DNA of 34,715 bases. Source: Candidatus Chloroploca asiatica (GTDB lineage Bacteria; Chloroflexota; Chloroflexia; Chloroflexales; Chloroflexaceae). A program made the position numbers and the translations under genes. This document shows, one piece after another, positions 25,090 through 32,690 of the stretch. The notes beneath the pieces are model-generated. The model saw only the letters and a program-made list of their open reading frames with translations, was not told where the DNA came from and ran no database searches. The stretch is from the NCBI RefSeq assembly GCF_002532075.1, contig NZ_LYXE01000134.1, positions 1-34,715 of the forward strand, given 5' to 3'. The first letter of the stretch is position 1, and every line of letters starts with the position of its first letter.

Positions 25090-25182
25090 TTCTTGGGGCC
25101 TACGACCCCAAGAAACTCGCTTGTACGGCGGTCAGCTTCGCTGACCGCCGTACAAGCATGGGTTTTTAGGGCAACAGCCCTA
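25090..25182 (+). repeat. Three hairpins ahead of the carotenoid oxygenase gene
   Basis: Stem 1: TTCTTGGGG (25090-25098) with CCCCAAGAA (25106-25114). Stem 2: a perfect 17-base pairing of 25120-25136 with 25140-25156 around a three-base loop. Stem 3: TAGGGC (25167-25172) with GCCCTA (25177-25182). No T-run follows stem 2, so it does not look like a simple terminator. The rest of the gene-free stretch 24949-25214 shows only a weak TACAAT at 25036-25041. Confidence 0.6.
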
Positions 25183-25214
25183 GACCGCGCCAGAAGGCGT
25201 AAAAAGGAATATAG

Positions 25215-26717
25215 ATGACAATGACAACCACCCCAACGACCGAGGTACCCTTCGAGAAGATACGCGCAGCCTTTGCACGGGGCTATCAGTCGCAGCGGCA
25301 AGAATTGGCCTATTGGATTGATGAGGTTGAGGGCACCATTCCCCCCGATCTCCACGGGACGTTCTTTCGCAATGGGCCGGGGTTGCTCGATGTGAATGGG
25401 CAGCGGCTGCATCACCCGATTGATGGTGATGGTATGATCTTCTCAATGGCCTTTGCCAATGGGCGCGCCTTTGTGCGCAATCGATTTGTGCGTACCAAAG
25501 GCTTTCTCGAAGAGCAAGAAGCCGGCAAGATCCTCTACCGCAGCCCGTTTGGCACGCAGAAACCTGGCGGGATGCTCGCCAATATCTTTGATCTGCGCCT
25601 CAAGAACTTGGCCAATACCAGTGTCACCTATTGGGGCGGCAAATTGCTTGCTCTGTGGGAGGGTGGCGAACCCCATCGCCTCGATCCTTATACGCTCGAA
25701 ACGCTTGGCCTCGATGACCTGGGCGGCATTCTTAGCCCTGGCAAAGAGTTCGCGGCCCATTACCGCATTGATCCCGATGTCGCCGGCGAGCCGCATCTGG
25801 TCAATTTTGGCAGCCAGATGAAACTCGGTATCGGGTTCCAGGAAGATGCGACGATCATCACGATCTATGAGTTTGACCAGGCAGGCAAGGTGCTCAAGCG
25901 CCACGCGTATCGCATCCCCGGGTTCTCGGTGCTGCACGACATGGCGATTACGCCCAACCACTGCATCTTTTTCCAGACGCCCCTCGACTACAATGCGGTG
26001 CCGTATGTGCTCGGCATTCAGTCGATTGTCCAGTCTTTTCGCCTGAATCCTTCGCGTCCGACCCGGATTGTGGTGCTGCCCCGCGATGCCGAGGGGCCAG
26101 TAAATATCTACGACGCAAAATCAGGCTTTATTTTCCACCTTGCCAATGCTTTTGAAGATGGGACAAAGCTCTGTGTTGATGCCGTTTCGTACGCCGATTT
26201 CCCCCAGATCGAGCCAGGCGAGAACTTTCTTGACCTTGATTATCGGCGGTTTCCCGCTGGCGAACTCTGGCGCTATACCATTGATACCAACACTGGCACC
26301 GTTGACCGTACGTTCCTCTATCCGGGTACCTGCGATTTCCCGACACTCCACCCGCAGAACCAGGGCCGACCGTATCGTTATGTCTACCTTGTAGCGGCCC
26401 CCCCAGGCAAGACACGCTGGGTTGTGCAGACGATCACGAAACTGGATCTCGCCACGGGCGCGACCGATGTATGGAATGCTGCGCCCTACGGGTTCCCGAG
26501 TGAAGCGCTCTTTGTCCCCAGGCCCGATGGGGTGGCGGAAGATGATGGCTGGCTCTTGAGCCTCGTCTACGATGGCGAGCAGCATCGCAGCAGCGTCGTG
26601 ATCCTCGATGCCCGCGACCTTGCTCAGGGGCCGATCGCCCAACTTCATATGAAGCACCACCTACCGCATGGGTTCCATGGCTGCTTTGTGCCCGACTATT
26701 TTGGGCCTGAGGCCTAA
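25215..26717 (+). CDS. Carotenoid oxygenase (carotenoid cleavage dioxygenase family)
   Basis: 500 residues, the normal size of this seven-bladed propeller family. The enzyme uses ferrous iron held by four His and oxygen to split a double bond of a carotenoid (or, in some members, stilbenes or lignin products). The His are seen in AAHYRIDPDVAGEPH (near 177), SVLHDMAI (near 238), FHLANAFEDG (near 305) and HHLPHGFHGCFVP (near 487). The N-terminal GTFFRNGPG and HPIDGDGMI motifs are typical. AAGGAAT lies six bases before the ATG. Its stop overlaps the stop of the acetyltransferase gene on the other strand. Placement near mevalonate genes fits a role in isoprenoid and carotenoid metabolism; the exact substrate is unknown. 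Confidence 0.92.
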   Translation: MTMTTTPTTEVPFEKIRAAFARGYQSQRQELAYWIDEVEGTIPPDLHGTFFRNGPGLLDVNGQRLHHPIDGDGMIFSMAFANGRAFVRNRFVRTKGFLEEQEAGKILYRSPFGTQKPGGMLANIFDLRLKNLANTSVTYWGGKLLALWEGGEPHRLDPYTLETLGLDDLGGILSPGKEFAAHYRIDPDVAGEPHLVNFGSQMKLGIGFQEDATIITIYEFDQAGKVLKRHAYRIPGFSVLHDMAITPNHCIFFQTPLDYNAVPYVLGIQSIVQSFRLNPSRPTRIVVLPRDAEGPVNIYDAKSGFIFHLANAFEDGTKLCVDAVSYADFPQIEPGENFLDLDYRRFPAGELWRYTIDTNTGTVDRTFLYPGTCDFPTLHPQNQGRPYRYVYLVAAPPGKTRWVVQTITKLDLATGATDVWNAAPYGFPSEALFVPRPDGVAEDDGWLLSLVYDGEQHRSSVVILDARDLAQGPIAQLHMKHHLPHGFHGCFVPDYFGPEA

Positions 26718-27265
26718 GCAACCCGTTTCGCCATCAAAATATCAGGTTTGCCAAAGCCATTCGCATCAGGCACAAGGCCCACAATGACGAAACCACACCG
26801 TTGATAAAAGGCGTACGGGTGGTCACGCACGTTGCGTATGGCAGCAATATAGCCAGACACATCAGGATAGAGATCAACGCCCGCCAGCGACGTAAGCCCG
26901 GCCTCATCATCGGTACCAAGAAAGATGGTCGAGCCACCACGCGCCACAACCTGCCGTTCCAGATCATGCACGAGTGCTCGCCCAACGCCTTGGCGCTGGT
27001 GCGAGCGGCGCACCACAAGTGGGTGCAACTCCCACACATGGCCGGGGTACAACTCAAGGGCGCCAATCCAACCCACGAGTTGCCCGGCCTCATCATAAGC
27101 AACCCGGCAGATCTTCGCCGGGTCAAGCGCCTCCTCAACCTCGCTCTGGGCGCTCTGAAGATCCGGCCAGGTCTGTGGCGCAAAATCACGAAACCCTTCG
27201 ACCAGCAGCAGCGCTGCCGCTGTACGGGCCTCGTGGTCACTCGTTTCGAGGGTTATAATGTGCAT
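26714..27265 (-). CDS. AAC(6')-Ii-like GNAT acetyltransferase
   Basis: 183 residues, matching AAC(6')-Ii of Enterococcus in length and in several segments recalled from that protein: WELHPLVVRRSHQRQGVGRAL (acetyl-CoA binding loop), ARGGSTIFLGTDDE, LYPDVSGYIAAI, RDHPYAFYQRCGFVIVG and VPDANGFGKPDI. Such enzymes acetylate the 6' amine of aminoglycosides, though many chromosomal members have another main role. Resistance should not be assumed. The start at 27265 follows GGAAGAAG; 28 extra codons upstream are rejected. It is convergent with the carotenoid oxygenase gene (stops overlap) and divergent from the HMG-CoA reductase gene. Confidence 0.85.
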   Translation of the reverse strand: MHIITLETSDHEARTAAALLLVEGFRDFAPQTWPDLQSAQSEVEEALDPAKICRVAYDEAGQLVGWIGALELYPGHVWELHPLVVRRSHQRQGVGRALVHDLERQVVARGGSTIFLGTDDEAGLTSLAGVDLYPDVSGYIAAIRNVRDHPYAFYQRCGFVIVGLVPDANGFGKPDILMAKRVA

Positions 27266-27540
27266 ATATGTATCTTCTTCCGCTTCAAAAGAATGTCCAA
27301 TGTTTTGCTCGCAAGCAAGTCTAGCAAAAGCAGTCCCGTGCGTGAACAACGTGAAATGCGGTTATAATGGCCTCTTTTTACCATAATTTCAAGCCCATGT
27401 GCCCTGCCTGAAAGCCTGAGAGAGTGGGTTGATAGGTTTTGACAGTTAATCCAAGGCTTGCCGAGGGCCTACCAATGTTACAATAGTCAACGTGAGAGCT
27501 TAGACGACAAAGTTACGATGTGGAGGAAGAGTAGCGTTTT
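27266..27540 (+). promoter_or_regulatory. Intergenic region with weak promoter candidates for mvaA
   Basis: On the plus strand TACAAT (27479-27484) lies 57 bases before the mvaA start, with TTGCCG 15 bases further up (27458-27463), short for a normal spacer. A TATAAT is also at 27363-27368 without a partner. GGAGGAAGAG lies at the end of the leader. No repeat or RNA motif was recognised. The palindrome TTGCT...AGCAA (near 27305-27318) lies near the other gene's start. Confidence 0.35.
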
Positions 27541-28827
27541 ATGGGTACAAAAAATTCACGGCTCCAGGGATTTTATCAATTAAACCCGTTTGAGCGTTTG
27601 CAGATGGTCAAGTCCTTTGACGGCCTGTGCGAAGAAGATCTGCGGGTCTTGCATGGTGGTCATGGTACCCTGACGATCGAGCGTGCTGATAAAATGATCG
27701 AAAATGTGGTTGGCACCTACAACCTGCCGCTTGGCATCGCAACCAATTTTTTGATCAACGGGCGCGACCATTTGATCCCGATGGTTGTTGAGGAGCCGTC
27801 AATTGTTGCAGGCGCAAGCTACGCGGCCAGAATGGTACGCGAGGGCGGCGGGTTTGCCACCAATAGCACCGATCCCGTAATGATCGGGCAAATTCAGATT
27901 GTTGGCGTGGCGGCCCCACAGAGTGCGCGCCACGATATTTTTACCCGCAAAGAAGAGATCCTCGCGATCGCAAATGCCCAGAGCCGCTCGCTCGTTGGGC
28001 TTGGCGGCGGTGCCCTTGATCTCGAGGTCAACCTGCATGCAACGAGCCCGATGGGGCCAATGATGGTTGTTCACTTGCTGGTTGATACCCGCGATGCGAT
28101 GGGTGCCAACGCCATCAACTCGATGTGCGAGGCTGTCGCGCCGCTACTTGAGCAGATTACCGGTGGGCGCGTCTATCTGCGCATTCTGTCGAATCTCAGT
28201 GATCGGCGCCTCGCCCGCGCCCGCTGTGTTGTGCCGACCCGCGCCCTCGAACGCGATGGACTGAGTGGCGAAGAAGTGGCCGAGGGCATTATGTGGGCCT
28301 ATGCCTTTGCCGCCGTTGATCCCTATCGGGCTACCACCCACAACAAGGGCATCCTTAATGGGGTTGACCCGGTGATTGTCGCGACGGGCAATGATTGGCG
28401 GGCCATCGAGGCTGGCGCTCACGCATATGCGTCACGCAGCGGTCAGTACCGCTCGTTGAGTGTGTGGGAGCGCGATGACGAGGGCAATCTTGTTGGCACA
28501 CTCGAAATGCCGATGGCCGTTGGCATTGTCGGCGGTGCCACCAGGGTGCATCCCGCGGCCCAGACCGCACTCAAATTGCTTGGGGTGCAGTCAGCCAACG
28601 AACTGGCCGAGATCTGTGTCGCTGCGGGCCTCGCAAGCAACCTCGCCGCGATGCGTGCCCTCGCCTGCGAAGGGATCAACCGCGGCCACATGGGGCTCCA
28701 CGCGCGCCAGATTGCCATGGCCGCCGGTGCCCACGGCCCCCTCGTTGACGAGATCGTCCGCCGTATGGTCGAAGAACGCAATATCAAACCCGCGCGGGCG
28801 GAAGAGTTGATCGCTGAATTGCGGTAA
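27541..28827 (+). CDS. mvaA: Hydroxymethylglutaryl-CoA reductase, class II
   Basis: 428 residues, the size of class II (Pseudomonas mevalonii-type) enzymes. It reduces HMG-CoA to mevalonate (or, in some bacteria, runs the reverse). Catalytic Glu is in PMVVEEPSIVAGAS, Lys in TTHNKGILNGVDPV, Asp in GNDWRAIEAGAHAYA, and the C-terminal His in NRGHMGLHARQIA. ENVVGTYNLPLGIATNF is the class II substrate loop. This is the committed step toward isoprenoids by the mevalonate route. The gene runs ahead of HMG-CoA synthase on the same strand, 280 bases away. Whether NADH or NADPH is used cannot be seen. A GGAGG-rich stretch lies before the ATG. Confidence 0.95.
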   Translation: MGTKNSRLQGFYQLNPFERLQMVKSFDGLCEEDLRVLHGGHGTLTIERADKMIENVVGTYNLPLGIATNFLINGRDHLIPMVVEEPSIVAGASYAARMVREGGGFATNSTDPVMIGQIQIVGVAAPQSARHDIFTRKEEILAIANAQSRSLVGLGGGALDLEVNLHATSPMGPMMVVHLLVDTRDAMGANAINSMCEAVAPLLEQITGGRVYLRILSNLSDRRLARARCVVPTRALERDGLSGEEVAEGIMWAYAFAAVDPYRATTHNKGILNGVDPVIVATGNDWRAIEAGAHAYASRSGQYRSLSVWERDDEGNLVGTLEMPMAVGIVGGATRVHPAAQTALKLLGVQSANELAEICVAAGLASNLAAMRALACEGINRGHMGLHARQIAMAAGAHGPLVDEIVRRMVEERNIKPARAEELIAELR

Positions 28828-28831
28828 TTTG

Positions 28832-28863
28832 GACGCAAAGACGCAACGGCGCAAAGGGTATTG
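28832..28863 (+). repeat. Dispersed 'GACGCAAAGACGCAACGG' repeat, copy C
   Basis: A 32-base short form of the repeat seen at 12512 and 18524, starting four bases after the mvaA stop and in the same direction as the gene. The core is GACGCAAAGACGCAACGGCG. Confidence 0.6.
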
Positions 28864-28917
28864 AGAACTCATCTGGACGCCAAATGTGTGAAGAATGGCT
28901 GTGCCAGAGGTGCATCA

Positions 28918-28980
28918 GGGAAGGCCACGGCCCGGGGGGGGCCTTCCCGCTTCGGGAGCAACAGCGGGCGAGCCGCCCGC
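28918..28980. repeat. Two GC-rich hairpins between mvaA and mvaS
   Basis: GGGAAGGCC (28918-28926) pairs with GGCCTTCCC (28940-28948), and GCGGGC (28964-28969) with GCCCGC (28975-28980). No T-run follows. They lie within the 280-base gap, which has no gene of its own; the open frame reading into mvaS here is repeat DNA. Confidence 0.6.
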
Positions 28981-29107
28981 GCGCCCGGGGAAACAGCTGA
29001 GGGATGAACGCAGGATCGCCGATGATGACGATGGCTGCATCGCACGTTGGGTGAGGCCTGTGTTTTTTGCTGTGCCAGATATCAAGCTTAGAGAGAAGGA
29101 TCGTCAT

Positions 29108-30157
29108 ATGATGAAACCAGAGCGCCCGGTTGGGCTGATTGGCTACGGGGCGTATGTTCCCCGCTATCGCATTGCTGCGCGTGAGATTGCCCGCATCTGG
29201 ACTGATGGGCAGGGTGGGGTGCCCGTGGATGCCAAGAGTGTGCCAGGGCCTGATGAAGATACCATTACGCTCTCGATCGAGGCCGCGCGCAATGCCCTGG
29301 CCCGTGCCGGGGTTGCGATCGAACAGGTGAGTGCGGTCTGGGTTGGCAGCGAGAGCCATCCGTATAGTGTGAAGCCTTCGGGCACGATCGTGGCCGAAGC
29401 CCTCGGGGCGACGCCATGGGTGAGCGCTGCCGACTTTGAGTTTGCCTGCAAAGCGGGCAGCGAGGCCCTCACCGCAGCGATGGCGCTGGTTGGCAGCGGG
29501 ATGGCCAATTATGCCATGGCAATCGGGGCCGATACCGCGCAGAGCCGCCCCAGCGATGCACTGGAATATACTGCTTCGGCAGGGGCTGGTGCGTTGCTGA
29601 TCGGGCCAGCCGCAGAGGCTGTGGCAACGATTGACGCAACCGTGAGCTATGTGAGCGATACGCCCGACTTCTTCCGGCGCGCCGATCGTCCCTATCCTGT
29701 TCATGGCAATCGCTTTACCGGCGAGCCGGCCTACTTTCATCAGATCCAATCGGCGGCCCAACGCTTGATGAGCGACATGGGTAAGACCGCCAAGGATTTC
29801 ACCTACGCGATCTTCCACCAGCCGAATGCCAAGTTCCCTCAGGCCGTTGCCAAGCGCCTGGGTTTCAGCGATAGTCAGATTGCGCCCGGTTTGCTCAGCC
29901 CACAGATCGGCAATACCTACTCGGGCGCGGCTATGGTCGGCCTGTGTGCAACACTTGACGTTGCCCAACCCGGCGAGACCATCTTTATCACGACCTACGG
30001 CAGCGGCGCTGGCTCTGATGCTTATGCGCTCACCGTCACCGAGCAGATCCTCGAGCGGCGTAACCGCGCCCCACTGACCGAGGCCTACCTCAAACGACAG
30101 GTCTTTATTGACTATGCGGTCTATGCGAAATGGATCGGCAAACTCGTCATGGGGTAA
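29108..30157 (+). CDS. mvaS: Hydroxymethylglutaryl-CoA synthase, archaeal type
   Basis: 349 residues, the length of archaeal HMG-CoA synthases. It joins acetoacetyl-CoA and acetyl-CoA to give HMG-CoA. The three active-site residues look intact: Glu in WVGSESHPYSVKPSG, the nucleophilic Cys in DFEFACKAGSEAL, and His in AIFHQPNAKFPQ. NTYSGAAMVGL and TYGSGAGSDAY are also typical. The ATG at 29108 has AGAAGGA seven bases upstream; the 71 extra codons in the open frame are repeat DNA. In archaea this enzyme works in a complex with a thiolase and a DUF35 protein, and both homologues follow here, though both are degenerate at key residues. Confidence 0.95.
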   Translation: MMKPERPVGLIGYGAYVPRYRIAAREIARIWTDGQGGVPVDAKSVPGPDEDTITLSIEAARNALARAGVAIEQVSAVWVGSESHPYSVKPSGTIVAEALGATPWVSAADFEFACKAGSEALTAAMALVGSGMANYAMAIGADTAQSRPSDALEYTASAGAGALLIGPAAEAVATIDATVSYVSDTPDFFRRADRPYPVHGNRFTGEPAYFHQIQSAAQRLMSDMGKTAKDFTYAIFHQPNAKFPQAVAKRLGFSDSQIAPGLLSPQIGNTYSGAAMVGLCATLDVAQPGETIFITTYGSGAGSDAYALTVTEQILERRNRAPLTEAYLKRQVFIDYAVYAKWIGKLVMG

Positions 30158-30164
30158 TTCTTTT

Positions 30165-30281
30165 GTTTGCCTGGTTTTGGTGGCTGCGCCGCCAAAACCA
30201 GGCAAACGAGGGGTGATGCAAAGTTCGCCTCCGGCGGGAGGGTGTGGGGTGGCTGCGCTGCCAAAACCAGGTAAACGAGGG
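30165..30281. repeat. Long hairpin with a second partial copy between mvaS and the thiolase gene
   Basis: The arms 30165-30184 and 30188-30207 pair over 20 bases with one mismatch and a three-base loop. The right arm and its neighbouring bases recur as a near copy at 30248-30281 (shared core GCCAAAACCAGG). No T-run follows. The structure may protect or pause the transcript inside the operon. Confidence 0.7.
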
Positions 30282-30319
30282 CTACGCTGAAAAGGCTTGT
30301 TAAGCAAATAAGGAGATGT

Positions 30320-31483
30320 ATGCGATCATCATATATTGTGAGTGCTGCGGCAACTGCGGTTGGCGAGCATTATGCACGCAGTCTGAGCGATCTGGCGAGT
30401 GAGGCGGTACGTAGCGCGTTTGCCGCCCTACCCGAGGTAAGTCCCGAGCGAGTCGGGGCGCTTTTTGTCGCGAATGCCATGGGCGAGACCCTGGCAAGCC
30501 AGGGGCAACTGGGGGCGTATCTGGCGCATGCCGTCGGGCTGCGGGGGGTACCTGCGCTGCGTGTTGAGGCCGCCGGCGCGAGTGGCGGTGTTGCGTTGCA
30601 CCAGGCGGCGCAGGCCATTGCGACAGGGCAGTGCGACCTTGTTGTCGTGCTGGGAGCCGAGAAGGCGACCGATCGCCTCGAAGGGGCGCTCGAAACAGCG
30701 CTCGCCCTGCATACCGACGCCGAGGCCGAGGCCATCCACGGGTTGACGCTGACCTCGCAATGGGCGATGCTGATGCGTCGGTATATGCACGAATACAACT
30801 ATGGCCTCGAAGCCTTTGCGCCCTTCCCGGTCAATGCACACGCCAATGCAGCGAAAAATCCGCAGGCGCTCTACCGGTTTGCGATCAACGCCGACAAATA
30901 CCGCAAAGCTGGCATGGTCGCCTCGCCGCTGAATATGCTCGATTGCAGCAGTGTGGCTGATGGGGCCGCCTGTGTCATCCTCGCGGCTGAGTCACTTGCC
31001 CGCGAGTTCCCCGGGCCACTCGTCCGGCTGGCGGGCACAGCGATCGCCACTGATACGCCGTCGCTCGGCGCGCGCCGTAACCCGCTCGATCTTGAGGCAG
31101 CGCGGGCCAGTGCCCACGTTGCGCTTGGACGCGCCCATCTGGGCCTCAGCAGTGTGCAGGTCTTTGAATTGAGTGACCCCCACGGCATTGCTGCCGTGCT
31201 TGCGCTCGAATCAATCGGCTACTACGAACGCGGCGAGGCCCCGCGCCACGCCGCTGACGGGGCCATCGCGCCAACCGGGCGCACGCCACTTGCCACGGCA
31301 GGCGGCTACAAAGCCCGTGGCGACATCGTCGGGGCGAGTGGCGTCTACCAGGTCGTCGAACTGGTGCGCCAGTTGCGTGGCGAAGCAGGCCCCACCCAGG
31401 TCGCCGACGCCCGCGTTGGGTTGGCGCAAACGCTCGGTGGCATTGGGGCAACCGCAGCTACCGCCGTCATCGTCGCTGAGTAA
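30320..31483 (+). CDS. Archaeal-type acetoacetyl-CoA thiolase homologue lacking the catalytic residues
   Basis: 387 residues, full length and clearly of the archaeal/SCP2 thiolase group: MRRYMHEYNYGLEAF, LNMLDCSSVADGAACVIL and GASGVYQVVELVRQLRGEAG are near-diagnostic. Active thiolases have Cys in EAACASGG, His in EVHDxF and His in GHPxGATG. Here these read EAAGASGG (Gly86), ELSDPHG (Ser285) and RGDIVGASG (Asp335). All three are changed, yet the frame is intact, so this looks like a maintained pseudoenzyme and not a decaying gene. In archaea this subunit feeds acetoacetyl-CoA to HMG-CoA synthase through a DUF35 bridge. A structural or acyl-CoA-binding role is inferred here, with acetoacetyl-CoA made by another thiolase. 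AAGGAG precedes the ATG. Confidence 0.8.
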   Translation: MRSSYIVSAAATAVGEHYARSLSDLASEAVRSAFAALPEVSPERVGALFVANAMGETLASQGQLGAYLAHAVGLRGVPALRVEAAGASGGVALHQAAQAIATGQCDLVVVLGAEKATDRLEGALETALALHTDAEAEAIHGLTLTSQWAMLMRRYMHEYNYGLEAFAPFPVNAHANAAKNPQALYRFAINADKYRKAGMVASPLNMLDCSSVADGAACVILAAESLAREFPGPLVRLAGTAIATDTPSLGARRNPLDLEAARASAHVALGRAHLGLSSVQVFELSDPHGIAAVLALESIGYYERGEAPRHAADGAIAPTGRTPLATAGGYKARGDIVGASGVYQVVELVRQLRGEAGPTQVADARVGLAQTLGGIGATAATAVIVAE

Positions 31484-31486
31484 GGA

Positions 31487-31505
31487 TTTGCGCCTTGGCG
31501 TCAAG
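31487..31505 (-). repeat. Dispersed 'GACGCCAAGGCGCAAA' repeat, copy D
   Basis: A 19-base fragment of the same repeat family (TTTGCGCCTTGGCGTCAAG on the plus strand) four bases after the thiolase-homologue stop, here in the direction opposite to the gene. Confidence 0.45.
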
Positions 31506-31608
31506 CTGTACGTTTCGCCCTTCATGCACTACAATGAACCCAAGACCCTCACCCTGACAAGGGGCGGATCTTGCGCTACGTACCCGCGCTTTCTACAGGA
31601 GCCAGACC

Positions 31609-32262
31609 ATGATTCAGGAGATGATCAACGGCAGCGTCGGTGTGCTGAGTCGACCATCAGTGGCGACCTTCGAGGAATATGAGAAGGATAATCTGGGTTG
31701 GGCGCTGATCTACTCGGTGCTCGCCGGGGTGATCAATGCGATCATTAGTGGCATTCAGTTCGCTCTTTTTCCACCAACACCAGTCAATCCGCAAGATTTA
31801 GGTGATGTCCCCCCGGAATTGGCCGAGTTGCTCGGCGGTATGACGACGGGTGCAGCAGCAGCGCCTAATATCTGGGCCTCCGTGATCGGGGCAATCGTCT
31901 TTACGCCACTCATTCTGCTGATTGCCTGGGGCATTACCTTTGCGCTCGGGCGTGCGTTTGGCGGTGATGGCAAGTTTGGTGAACTGGCCTACAATATGTC
32001 GCTCTTTGGGGCACCCATTACGGTAATCGGGAGCGTGTTCGGCCTCATTCCATTTCTTGGTGGCATCGCTGCATTTGCGCTCTTTATCTACAATCTCTAC
32101 CTGACCTATCTCGCAATCCAGGCTGGGATGAACCTGCCAGGCAATAAGGCCCTGTACGTCATTCTAATCCAGTTTGCCATCGGGATCGCCATTGGCCTCT
32201 GCTTTTTCCTTTTCTTTGCCCTCATGATCGCAGCCCTGATCGGCGCGGCTGGTGGGGTCTAG
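31609..32262 (+). CDS. Yip1-domain membrane protein
   Basis: 217 residues with about five hydrophobic helices (near 30-52, 86-112, 122-145, 148-168, 178-210). The pattern of a short N-terminal amphipathic segment (EMINGSVGVLSRPSVATFEEY), then PLILLIAWGITFALGRAFGGDG and ELAYNMSLFGAPI, fits Yip1-like proteins, common but poorly known in bacteria. AGGAG lies seven bases ahead of the ATG. It separates the thiolase homologue from DUF35, which is unusual for that gene set. Its role is unknown; tying the mevalonate proteins to the membrane would be speculation. Confidence 0.75.
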   Translation: MIQEMINGSVGVLSRPSVATFEEYEKDNLGWALIYSVLAGVINAIISGIQFALFPPTPVNPQDLGDVPPELAELLGGMTTGAAAAPNIWASVIGAIVFTPLILLIAWGITFALGRAFGGDGKFGELAYNMSLFGAPITVIGSVFGLIPFLGGIAAFALFIYNLYLTYLAIQAGMNLPGNKALYVILIQFAIGIAIGLCFFLFFALMIAALIGAAGGV

Positions 32263-32289
32263 TTTTTTTACGAGGAGTTATCGATCAAT

Positions 32290-32685
32290 ATGGAAATTGC
32301 TCGTCACTGGCGCCAACGCGCCGCACGCTATCGGTTGCAAGGTCAACGCCATCGTGAAACTGGTGAGGTACGCTTTCCCGCTCAGCCCCCTGCCATCGGC
32401 GAAGATCCGACGGCGTGGGAAGCCGTTGATCTCAGTGGACGCGGCGAACTCTATAGTTTTAGTGTGCTGCGGCAGGGGCCTGATGGCTATGAGGGTCTTG
32501 TCCCTTACCCAGTCGGGATGGTACGCCTTGAAGAAGGCCCGCTCGTCGCGGCCCAGTTGACCGATTGCGCCGAGGCCGATCTTGCAATTGGTCAGCCTGT
32601 TGAGATGGTGACCCGTCAGTTGCTCGATACCGGCGAAGATAATGTGCTCGTCTATGGGTACAAGTTTCGCCCGGTGCTTGTGTAA
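32290..32685 (+). CDS. DUF35 OB-fold protein lacking its zinc ribbon
   Basis: 131 residues. It has the DUF35 layout: an N-terminal helix and RYRLQG, then a ribbon region, then an OB fold ([23 protein letters not shown], and the terminal VYGYKFRP). In the family the ribbon reads C-x2-CG...FPPR...C-x2-C; here it is [20 protein letters not shown]. All four Cys are gone, and the only Cys in the protein is in LTDCAEAD. The archaeal homologue bridges thiolase and HMG-CoA synthase and helps pass acetoacetyl-CoA between them. The OB fold that makes contacts seems kept, so a scaffolding role is likely. A GAGGAG lies 12 bases upstream, somewhat far. rlmN follows after five bases. Confidence 0.8.
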   Translation: MEIARHWRQRAARYRLQGQRHRETGEVRFPAQPPAIGEDPTAWEAVDLSGRGELYSFSVLRQGPDGYEGLVPYPVGMVRLEEGPLVAAQLTDCAEADLAIGQPVEMVTRQLLDTGEDNVLVYGYKFRPVLV

Positions 32686-32690
32686 GTGCA

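Noticed and set aside
27400-27440. CTGAGA motif as a TPP riboswitch
   Set aside because: Only this short motif fits; the other conserved parts of the riboswitch are absent and the downstream gene is not in thiamine metabolism.
27439-27484. TTGACA (27439-27444) with TACAAT (27479-27484) as the mvaA promoter
   Set aside because: The spacer is 34 bases, twice the usual length.
28784-30307. Minus-strand open frame of 507 codons opposite mvaS
   Set aside because: It covers HMG-CoA synthase in antisense and runs through repeats at both ends; no domain is recognisable.
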